Shown here piece by piece: positions 26,837 through 34,222 of a stretch of 64,000 bases of DNA (its first letter is position 1; each line of letters opens with the position of its first letter). The position numbers were made by a program, and so were the translations under genes. A model generated the notes under the pieces. That model saw only the letters and a program-made list of their open reading frames with translations. It ran no database searches and was not told where the DNA came from. This DNA comes from Segetibacter koreensis DSM 18137. Its GTDB lineage: Bacteria > Bacteroidota > Bacteroidia > Chitinophagales > Chitinophagaceae. The stretch spans positions 295,846 to 359,845 of the forward strand of contig NZ_KB893348.1 of NCBI RefSeq assembly GCF_000374045.1. The letters run 5' to 3'.

Positions 26837-27394
26837 ATGACGGAGATGATACATGTACATGATAAATGCTTTGTGCCCTATCTTTCCGCCGAAAGGATTA
26901 TTGAGAAGGTAAAAGTATTGGCCGCTCAGATTAACACGGAATACAAAGGAAGAAGACCGCTTTTTATTTCTATTCTCAATGGCTCATTTATGTTTTCTTC
27001 TGACTTATTTAAATTAATAACTATCGAGGCAGAAATTTGTTTTATAAAACTTGCCTCATATAAAGGTACAAGGAGTTCTGGACAAGTTATTACAGCCATA
27101 GGCCTCGATACTGATTTAAAGGGCCGTGACATTATTGTATTAGAAGATATAATTGATACAGGAAAAACAATTACCCAGTTTTTGCCACAGGTATACAATC
27201 AGCAACCGTCTTCTTTAAAGATTGCCGTACTCTTGCACAAACCCGCCGCTACGGTCTACCCGGTCAAAATAGACTACACCTGTTTTACAATTCCTGACAA
27301 GTTTGTTGTCGGCTATGGACTTGATTATAACGGATTGGGAAGAAATTTAGCACAATTATACCAGGTTAAAGAAGATTTACTGTTGGAAAAGTAA
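26837..27394 (+). CDS. hpt: Hypoxanthine phosphoribosyltransferase
   Basis: A 185-residue type I phosphoribosyltransferase. The PRPP-binding motif reads VLEDIIDTGKT, and the active-site flap region contains SYKGTRSSGQV. The C-terminal DKFVVGYGLDYNG stretch is the base-recognition segment of bacterial HPRT. It salvages hypoxanthine (and often guanine) to the nucleotide in the cytoplasm. Starts at 26837 or 26846 are both possible. It is 31 bp after the glucosaminidase gene and probably in the same transcript. Confidence 0.94.
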   Translation: MTEMIHVHDKCFVPYLSAERIIEKVKVLAAQINTEYKGRRPLFISILNGSFMFSSDLFKLITIEAEICFIKLASYKGTRSSGQVITAIGLDTDLKGRDIIVLEDIIDTGKTITQFLPQVYNQQPSSLKIAVLLHKPAATVYPVKIDYTCFTIPDKFVVGYGLDYNGLGRNLAQLYQVKEDLLLEK

Positions 27395-27444
27395 CTTAAA
27401 ATCAATAATTTACGTCTTAAAAAAAGAAATTAAAACGTAAAATT

Positions 27445-29196
27445 TTGCGACAATTTTCATTAATTTTCTTTTTACTATCATCTACTTCAGCTTTTTCCCA
27501 ATATTACCTGCGCGGAGAACTAAAAGACGAACAAGGACAGGGATTGGCTGATGCAAGAATAACTCTTTCTTCAAAAGGTAATTATCCCTATTATACTGGA
27601 AGTTCCGGAGCATTTGGCATTCCTACCAGCTTAAAAATAGATACAATAACTTTTACACTCGAAGGCTACGATACTTTAAAAACTGCCGTTGTTACTACAG
27701 AGTATGGAAAATTTACCCTTAAAATGTCACCACGAAAGGTAACAGTGAGAACTTTGCATCTTTCTTCTCTTACAAAAAACTTGCAACCCGATTTAAAAGA
27801 ATCAAACACTTACGATGGCGAAAGTTACTCCCCTACAATAGAAAACCCGTTTGTAACCACAAAAGATTTTCCTGAAACCGGTTTTGCAGTACATGTAGAC
27901 GGAGCCAGTTATAGTAATATCAGAAGGTTTTTGAAATCGAAAAAAAAGCCTCCCGCTGATGCCGTAAGAATTGAGGAAATGCTTAACTATTTTAATTTAA
28001 AAACAAAAGCAGCATCTAACACTGAAAAGACATTTTCGGTCAACACTAATCTTACTTCATGTCCCTGGAATCTACAAAATCAACTGTTATTTATTAATCT
28101 TAAGGCAAGAAAAATAAGGCTTAATAATTCACCTTCTGCCAATCTTGTTTTCCTCATAGACGTTTCCGGTAGTATGGATGCGGACAATCGCTTGCCCTTG
28201 CTAAAAAGTGCTTTTAAACTTTTAGTCGAAAATCTAAGAAGCGTAGACGTTGTTTCAATTGTTACTTATGGCGACAAAGCTACCCGGGTGCTTGAGCCAA
28301 CCCATGGTAATAACAAGCAGCAAATAATTGAAGCTATTGAAGGATTGACTCCTGCAGGTGCAACTGCCGGAGCTTCTGCCATACGTATTGCCTATAAAAT
28401 TGCCAGGGAAAATTTTATTCCTCACGGAAATAATCGGGTCATCCTCGCTACCGATGGTGATTTTAATATTGGCGAGACCAGTGAAAAAGACCTGGAAGAT
28501 ATAATAAGCAAGGAAAGCAAGACTGGCATTTATTTGACATGCCTGGGAGTGGGTATCGGTAATTACAAAGACAGTAAACTGGAGGCGCTTGCTAATAAGG
28601 GGAATGGCAACTTTGCGTATCTTGATAATGAAAAAGAAGCCGAAAAAGTGTTGGTGGAGGAATTTGCTCAAACCTTGTACAGTGTTGCAGACAATGTTCA
28701 TTTGACTGTCAGGTTCAACCCGGATGTTGTAAAGACATACAGGTTAATAGGATTTGATAATAAAAAAAGTGCAATAACTGACTCAAGTACAACATTAGAA
28801 GGTGGAGAGATAGGAAGTGGTCACTCTTTGTTAGCAGCTTTTGAAATCAATCGGGCAGATTCAGGAAGAAGCGGAAATAGCAGCCTTGCTATCGGGACGG
28901 CGATCTTATCGTACAAAATTCCAGGAAATAATACAAGTATAAATGAAGAGTATAAGATACCGCAAAATTATCTTGCCTTAGAAAAATCTGATTCCTCCTT
29001 ACAGTTTGCAACTTCAGTTATTATGTTGGGAACGGTATTGAAAGAGTCTCCCTATGCAAAGCAATTTTCATGGAACGAAATTTATTCACTTGCAATAAAC
29101 GCTGCCGATCCTCACAACCGCCTTCAAATGGAGTTTGTTGATTTAATTGCCAAAGCAAAAAAATTATATCGTTTGCCGAAGAAAAGAAAACATTAA
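27445..29196 (+). CDS. VWA-domain protein (YfbK-like) with N-terminal carboxypeptidase-regulatory-like domain
   Basis: A 583-residue secreted protein. The start is a TTG at 27445: an in-frame TAA lies at 27418 and no ATG is available before residue 94. A signal peptide (SLIFFLLSSTSAFS) is followed by a carboxypeptidase-regulatory-like beta-sandwich (about 22-93). The YfbK N-domain (FAVHVDGASYSNIRRFLKS...RIEEMLNYF) comes next, then a VWA domain whose MIDAS motif DVSGS is at 239-243. A C-terminal DUF3520-type region (about 420-580) closes the protein. It is probably periplasmic or surface exposed and binds a metal-dependent partner. The partner is unknown. Confidence 0.9.
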   Translation: MRQFSLIFFLLSSTSAFSQYYLRGELKDEQGQGLADARITLSSKGNYPYYTGSSGAFGIPTSLKIDTITFTLEGYDTLKTAVVTTEYGKFTLKMSPRKVTVRTLHLSSLTKNLQPDLKESNTYDGESYSPTIENPFVTTKDFPETGFAVHVDGASYSNIRRFLKSKKKPPADAVRIEEMLNYFNLKTKAASNTEKTFSVNTNLTSCPWNLQNQLLFINLKARKIRLNNSPSANLVFLIDVSGSMDADNRLPLLKSAFKLLVENLRSVDVVSIVTYGDKATRVLEPTHGNNKQQIIEAIEGLTPAGATAGASAIRIAYKIARENFIPHGNNRVILATDGDFNIGETSEKDLEDIISKESKTGIYLTCLGVGIGNYKDSKLEALANKGNGNFAYLDNEKEAEKVLVEEFAQTLYSVADNVHLTVRFNPDVVKTYRLIGFDNKKSAITDSSTTLEGGEIGSGHSLLAAFEINRADSGRSGNSSLAIGTAILSYKIPGNNTSINEEYKIPQNYLALEKSDSSLQFATSVIMLGTVLKESPYAKQFSWNEIYSLAINAADPHNRLQMEFVDLIAKAKKLYRLPKKRKH

Positions 29197-29225
29197 TATT
29201 GTTTCTTTTCTTTTTGTTCCTTTTT

Positions 29226-30077
29226 ATGACAATTGATAAAAATAAAGTCGCTTTACTGGTGCATAGTTGCGACCGGTACGAATTTTTATATAAAGGCTTT
29301 GAATTTTTCTTTTCGCGCCATTGGAATTTTGACATTCCCTGTAACTATTATTTTGCCACAGAAGAAAAAAGGGTAACGATTGATGGTTTTCAAAATATTC
29401 AATCAGGAAAAGGGCAATGGACAGACAGGCTTTCTATCTTATTAAAGAAAATTCCTGAAAATTATATTCTTTACTTTCAGGAAGACATGTGGCTTAATAA
29501 AGATGTTAATACAAACTTCTTCACACAACTTTTTGAGCTGACGATACGCGAGAATTGGCAACAGGTGAAGCTGCACAGTTCTGAGGTTTATAAGACGATA
29601 CCTACTTCATTTTTTATAGAAGGTTTTAACATTGCACAGTTAGATAATGCTGCCTCAGACTATCTGATGTCTCACCAGGTCACTTTATGGAATAAGAACT
29701 TTTTAATGGAGCAAATTAAAAAAAGCGAGCATCCGTGGCGAAATGAAAGACGAGGGACAAAAAGATTGAAGAAATTAAATGTCGGTATTTTTCACGCAGA
29801 TTATTTTGCGGAAAATGGAAAGCCAGAGATTAATACAAACAACCATCCTATAGGCAGAAGTGAGTATCAGACGATCTCTGTAAATGGTACACTAAACGAT
29901 AATGTTTTGCCCTTTATTACTGTTTTAGAGAATGGTAATAGCAATGAAAAACAATATGCAGAAAAGCTTTGTTTTCATTATGAGCACCAGCTGACACATG
30001 ATGGACTACCAAAACCCCGGAAAGAAGATTTTTTTAAAAAGCTTAAAAAGTGGGTATTTAATAGAGGGAAAATGTAA
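29226..30077 (+). CDS. Uncharacterised protein, possibly glycosyltransferase-related
   Basis: About 283 residues from an ATG at 29226 (an in-frame TTG at 29199 is less likely). It opens with a strand followed by LLVHSCDRYEFLYKGFEFFF, and later has YILYFQEDMWLNKD, a strand with an acidic pair such as glycosyltransferases use for metal and nucleotide sugar binding. The rest, including QVKLHSSEVYKTIP and NVGIFHADYFAENGK, I do not recognise. There is no signal peptide or membrane segment. It starts 30 bp after the VWA gene and should share its transcript. Glycosyltransferase function is a guess. Confidence 0.7.
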   Translation: MTIDKNKVALLVHSCDRYEFLYKGFEFFFSRHWNFDIPCNYYFATEEKRVTIDGFQNIQSGKGQWTDRLSILLKKIPENYILYFQEDMWLNKDVNTNFFTQLFELTIRENWQQVKLHSSEVYKTIPTSFFIEGFNIAQLDNAASDYLMSHQVTLWNKNFLMEQIKKSEHPWRNERRGTKRLKKLNVGIFHADYFAENGKPEINTNNHPIGRSEYQTISVNGTLNDNVLPFITVLENGNSNEKQYAEKLCFHYEHQLTHDGLPKPRKEDFFKKLKKWVFNRGKM

Positions 30078-30113
30078 TTGTAAATCTCCTGTTATTTAGT
30101 TTGAGATGTGTGA

Positions 30114-30169
30114 GGTTTTGTCGTATCTACCATTTTCCGTAACCCTACTTTTATAAATACGACAAAACC
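30114..30169. terminator. 13-bp inverted repeat between convergent genes
   Basis: GGTTTTGTCGTAT at 30114-30126 pairs perfectly with ATACGACAAAACC at 30157-30169, leaving a 30-nt loop, in the gap between the orphan plus-strand gene and the M4 protease. The arms flank AT-rich sequence, and termination in both directions is plausible. Confidence 0.5.
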
Positions 30170-30208
30170 ATCTTCAAGAGCAATTCCAAACCAAAATGCT
30201 CATATTAT

Positions 30209-32497
30209 TTACATTTTGACTATTTTTTTAACAGTTTTTACATCTCCCACATTTATTTCGACCATGTAAACACCCTTTGCAAGATTTGAACAATCAAAAG
30301 ATATTTTATTGAAGCCTTTTGAAACATTCACACCTTGTTTTTCTTTCACTTTTACTCCTACAGAATTATAAATAATTACCCGTGCTCTTTCATTCTGCTT
30401 CGAATTGATTGAAAGGTAAAAAGCAGAAAGAACCGGATTTGGATTAATAGTAATACTGTTAAAGGTGGTTGTTGTTGGCATTGAAGGTGTTGGTTCATTC
30501 ACCACGGGTTTGTCAAGTCCTTTCTCCGCATCGCTCATGATAGTATTGTGGTTAGGATTTCTCCATCTTGTGGAAGAGCAAGGTTCAAGATAGGCGACAA
30601 AATTTGAACCATTATCAGCCTTGAAACCTGGAGAAAGAATTACCCGATCACGGGCAGTAAAGTAGACTGTTGTGTTGCCTGGAGTAATTTCTGTAATACA
30701 TCCATTTGCTGCAGTTAACTCTGAGATTGCCTGAATAAATGTTCCCGACGCCGGATAAGTACCGCAAACATTAAAAGCAAATTGGGGCGACTGTGATTCA
30801 ACGCCGACTGCATGCCATGCATCGCCTACAGCGATTATTTCTGCTGAACATTGGCCATATAAGTCCCAAGCTGCTTCCAGTGTTGCTTTTCTTGCATCTA
30901 TGTATTGTGAAGATGAGCTCAGGTAAACCGATAATGCGCGATACGCAATTTCCCTTGCCTTAAAACGATTAATGCCTGTAACACTATAAGAATTTCCAAG
31001 ATCATTAGTTCCACTGCCACCTTCTGACAAAAGATAAAACCACCGGTTTTGTACACCACTATTCGTATGCACTCCACAGTTATCATTGGTTACGCCAGGG
31101 GTGCAGCCTGAAGTAGAAAACCAGTTAGTGCCAAGATAAGTATCTGGCTGTCCAAAGGCCTTAGGATTAATGAAACTTCTTATAGCACCTCTGTCACCAC
31201 CGACAAGGTAATCGCAATTGCCTTCCGTCCAGCTTTCAACCATTTCCCCAAAAATATCACTGAAAGACTCGTTTAATCCACCAGATTCCTTTTGGTAAGC
31301 AAGACTGGCAGTAGCTTGTGTAACACCATGTGTAAACTCGTGACCCATCAGGTCATCGGTATTCCAGTCATCGGTGGCAGCGGAAGTACTACCAGCCCCG
31401 AAAATTGCATTGTTACCAAAGCATCCCCAACAAGCATTGTTTACTCCGCCACCAGCGTAATTTGCATTATTATAAGCAATAAGATCACCTGCCACATTAT
31501 CCCAGCTTGTACGACTATGCGCGCCAATATAATAACTGTAAGTCATAGCTGCCCCAAATTGTGCCTGAACGGCGGATTGTTGAGATGTGGCTGTCCACGC
31601 ATTGTCGGCGTCAGAATACAAGTTGTTTGCCGGTCCGCCTCCATTACAGTCATATATATAAAAGTTGGTTGCCTGGCAGTCGTTGTGTGAAAAATAGAAA
31701 TTAGTTAATGTGGTATTAATACTAACTGTACCATTAAAAGCCGAAGTGCCGGAGCCGCCGGAGCAATTCATAGCAATATCAGTGTGATAAATAACCTGTC
31801 CGGTAATAGCATCTACAAAAACACTTTTTGGGGTAACATTGTTATCATCAGTATAGATCTTAAAACTCCAGGCAAGTTTATAATCTGAGGCAAGGAAAGT
31901 GGCGTTATAATTACCCGGTGCAAAAACTAATTCACCTTTGGGATAGTAAGAGGCATTTTGATTTTTTTCCTGGCGTTTCAATTCCTTTTCCATCTCGCTG
32001 TTTTGCCATAAATACTTTTTAGCTTTCATAAACTGCAAGGCATTAGCAAGCGCTTGTTTTTCAGTTAGTCGTGGGTTATTACTTAGATTGAGTCCTTTAA
32101 TAATTCGTCCGTTAGCTGATTTTACAAAATTGTCGGGTTGCTGATGGACAAGAAATTCGCCATACAAAACCTTCAGGTTTTTATAATATTGCTGGTAACG
32201 ATAATTCTTAAAACCCAGATCATCTTTATCTTGTTTGGTAAGAGTCATGTTATCATTGGCCGATAACTCAAAGGCATCTTTTAAATCTGTAAAAATTGTA
32301 GAAGGTTTAATAGTTGTTCCTTCTCTAAAATCAATCCAGTTAGGAGTGCTTTGAGGTTTTGCAAGTATTTCTAGTTTAGGATGAAGTTGAGGCGTGCTAA
32401 TTTGTGCAATAACATTGTAACAAGGTAATACTGAGAGTAGCATTATTAATAATGCAATTGTAACTAAATATATGAGTCGAAATATTTTACTTTTCAT
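30209..32497 (-). CDS. M4 family (thermolysin-like) metalloprotease with T9SS C-terminal sorting domain
   Basis: A 762-residue secreted zinc protease. A signal peptide is followed by an FTP/PepSY-like propeptide (about 85-240) with the LYGEFLVHQQ and GEFLV-type strands. The M4 catalytic domain has HEFTH at 386-390 and Glu410 in the GGLNESFSD stretch. A C-terminal His/Asp region (DAWHAVGVES) completes the active site. The last 85 residues form a type IX sorting domain (ITINPNPVLSAF, RVIIYNSVGVKV, LAKGVYMVEI, KIVKM), so the mature enzyme should be exported by T9SS and perhaps anchored to the surface. It lies 44 bp after the repeat protein gene. Confidence 0.93.
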   Translation of the reverse strand: MKSKIFRLIYLVTIALLIMLLSVLPCYNVIAQISTPQLHPKLEILAKPQSTPNWIDFREGTTIKPSTIFTDLKDAFELSANDNMTLTKQDKDDLGFKNYRYQQYYKNLKVLYGEFLVHQQPDNFVKSANGRIIKGLNLSNNPRLTEKQALANALQFMKAKKYLWQNSEMEKELKRQEKNQNASYYPKGELVFAPGNYNATFLASDYKLAWSFKIYTDDNNVTPKSVFVDAITGQVIYHTDIAMNCSGGSGTSAFNGTVSINTTLTNFYFSHNDCQATNFYIYDCNGGGPANNLYSDADNAWTATSQQSAVQAQFGAAMTYSYYIGAHSRTSWDNVAGDLIAYNNANYAGGGVNNACWGCFGNNAIFGAGSTSAATDDWNTDDLMGHEFTHGVTQATASLAYQKESGGLNESFSDIFGEMVESWTEGNCDYLVGGDRGAIRSFINPKAFGQPDTYLGTNWFSTSGCTPGVTNDNCGVHTNSGVQNRWFYLLSEGGSGTNDLGNSYSVTGINRFKAREIAYRALSVYLSSSSQYIDARKATLEAAWDLYGQCSAEIIAVGDAWHAVGVESQSPQFAFNVCGTYPASGTFIQAISELTAANGCITEITPGNTTVYFTARDRVILSPGFKADNGSNFVAYLEPCSSTRWRNPNHNTIMSDAEKGLDKPVVNEPTPSMPTTTTFNSITINPNPVLSAFYLSINSKQNERARVIIYNSVGVKVKEKQGVNVSKGFNKISFDCSNLAKGVYMVEINVGDVKTVKKIVKM

Positions 32498-32541
32498 AGC
32501 ATTTACGTTTTAATTGTTAAACATGATGTGGTATGAAAAGA

Positions 32542-33630
32542 TTACTTCACAAGTTTAGTTAACTCTTCTATTTTTTGTTCTAGTAACTTTATTTTATTGT
32601 TCAGCTTAATTATATACAGTGTATTTTCTTCAACCTTTTCCATTGTTTTAGTTTGCATTTTCCCTAGTGCAAGACCATTTTTATTTATTTTGTCTGCAGA
32701 AGCTATACCCGGCAGGTGTTTGTTTTTCTTAATGTAATCATCAACTGACTCTAATGAAAGAAGCGGGTAATCTTTTTCGAAAACATAATCTGCCCAACCT
32801 GTTTCTACCCTGACTTCTTTTGCCTGAACTGTTCCATTTACTGATAATTTATAAGCAGGGTTAGCTGTACCAATACCAACATTATTATTATCAGCAATTA
32901 TCATGGTCATTCCATAATTTGTTGATAAAAAAATTGGGTAACCGGGGTTCGAACCTATCACCATTCCGTTGGTAAAAGGTGCGTAAGGAGCATGTGTCCA
33001 GGATTTTATATAACCATAGCCTAAGTTGTTTTCATCATAAAATCCAATTAATGGATTACGTCCGGATAATTTCAGTATGTTCGTATTATCATTACTTTCA
33101 ACAGACGAACTCTTAACTTCAAGTTTATATTCAGGAGTAGTGGTGCCAATACCAACATTATTGTTATCAGCAACTACCATGGTTGCTCCATAGTTAGTTG
33201 ATAAAAAAATCGGATAACCAGGAGTGGAACCGATAACGAGGCCATTAGTAAACGGTGCGTATGGTGCATTTGTCCACGATTTTATATAGCCGTTAGCAAA
33301 ATTATTTTCGTTACTAAGCAACAGCACGGGATTACGACCTGTCAATTTCAACACATTAGTATTATTATTTGATTCAATAACTGAACTTTTAATTTCTAAC
33401 TTATACCCAGGGTTAGTCGTACCAATACCAACATTGCCAGAAGCATTTATTCTTATTCTCTCAATGTTATTGGTAACTATTCTTAAGTTCTGTGCATTGG
33501 TCGTGCCGAGTTTGGACGAGCCATTTGTATTATTATTGCCGGTCAATCTCCAATAGGGCAGGGAGTTTTGGCCTAAAGAGGCAATTAATAGAAAAGACAT
33601 CGCTGCTGTGAGTAGAAAAATCTTTTTCAT
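32542..33630 (-). CDS. Secreted repeat protein with tandem 92-residue units and coiled-coil tail
   Basis: A 362-residue protein with a signal peptide (FLLTAAMSFLLIASLG). Two nearly identical 92-residue units begin at Asn66 and Asn158, and a third partial unit at Asn250; each starts NVGIGT(T/A)xPxYKL. Then comes a segment, DYPLLSLESVDDYIKKNKHLPGI, seen in Bacteroidota surface and tail-fibre-like proteins, and a C-terminal coiled coil rich in Lys/Glu/Leu. No T9SS tail is visible. The function is unknown; a fibrous surface or matrix protein is plausible. It is directly upstream of the M4 protease gene on the same strand. Confidence 0.75.
   Translation of the reverse strand: MKKIFLLTAAMSFLLIASLGQNSLPYWRLTGNNNTNGSSKLGTTNAQNLRIVTNNIERIRINASGNVGIGTTNPGYKLEIKSSVIESNNNTNVLKLTGRNPVLLLSNENNFANGYIKSWTNAPYAPFTNGLVIGSTPGYPIFLSTNYGATMVVADNNNVGIGTTTPEYKLEVKSSSVESNDNTNILKLSGRNPLIGFYDENNLGYGYIKSWTHAPYAPFTNGMVIGSNPGYPIFLSTNYGMTMIIADNNNVGIGTANPAYKLSVNGTVQAKEVRVETGWADYVFEKDYPLLSLESVDDYIKKNKHLPGIASADKINKNGLALGKMQTKTMEKVEENTLYIIKLNNKIKLLEQKIEELTKLVK
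32884..33435 (-). repeat. Two tandem 276-bp coding repeats
   Basis: Two in-frame 276-bp units (33160-33435 and 32884-33159) code for the two 92-residue repeats of the surface protein. They share NVGIGT, the RNP block, GYIKSWT, APYAPFTNG and FLSTNYG. The DNA has diverged at many positions, so the duplication is not recent. Confidence 0.85.
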
Positions 33631-34094
33631 AATAGTAGTTAGTTTAAATAGAAAAAATAAATAGCCTTATTTACTGAAAACACAGATTATTCTATAATCA
33701 GTATCTTTCGGAGGTTGCAATACCAGATGTGACAGATGCAGTAACTGCTGAAGAAGTTCATAAACACTTATGATAAATAACCCAGCTAAACTTCATTTCC
33801 AATTCCGGCCAATTAGAATTTAATAAGAAAGAAAAAATATTGTAAGTAACGAGCCCAATTACGACTAAGAAAAGAATTACAATCTTACATTATAGGATAG
33901 CGATTGATAAAGGGTGACTAAAGAAGAAAAACTATCGCCAAATAACATCTAAAGTTAATATTTATATTCTACAATCTATATTGTTTTGTTGATTTCTTTC
34001 ATTTATACGTTTTAAACCTGCACCTCTGTTTGAAATAGTTTCAAAAACTCATATTTATGTCTAAAAATATTAACACTACTCCCTTTCTCGTCTT

Positions 34095-34126
34095 TTCGTT
34101 CGTCTCGAACTCATTTGTTAACTTTG
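34095..34126 (+). promoter_or_regulatory. Candidate Bacteroidota-type promoter of secA
   Basis: An exact TAnnTTTG box (TAACTTTG, 34119-34126) lies 20 bp downstream of TTCG at 34095-34098, a near match to the -33 TTTG element. It would start transcription near 34133 and leave a leader of about 90 nt before the secA ATG. Confidence 0.45.
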
Positions 34127-34132
34127 CTTTCC

Positions 34133-34174
34133 TGTCAAATTGACTAATTAAAACAATTAGCATCAAATTTGACA
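34133..34174 (+). promoter_or_regulatory. Inverted repeat in the predicted secA leader
   Basis: TGTCAAATT at 34133-34141 pairs with AATTTGACA at 34166-34174, with additional inner pairing (CTAATT/AATTAG). It begins where transcription is predicted to start and sits 48 bp before the secA ATG, so it may form a 5' hairpin in the mRNA. Confidence 0.45.
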
Positions 34175-34222
34175 AAAAGAATTTTTTAATAAGAATTTAT
34201 ACCAATACCCAACGCATACATT

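Larger units (their letters stand above)
33631..34222. other. 592-bp intergenic region upstream of secA
   Basis: This region holds the divergent upstream DNA of the repeat-protein gene and of secA. A short coding-like frame lies near 33675-33775 (YLSEVAIPDVTDAVTAEEV then HKHL, stop), with no start or recognisable family. A candidate promoter (34095-34126) and a leader hairpin (34133-34174) sit near the right end. The remainder is AT-rich with nothing I can name. Confidence 0.5.

Noticed and set aside
32946..32955. GGTTCGAACC, the T-loop sequence of a tRNA gene
   Set aside because: It lies inside the repeat protein gene and no acceptor stem, anticodon arm or D-arm surrounds it.
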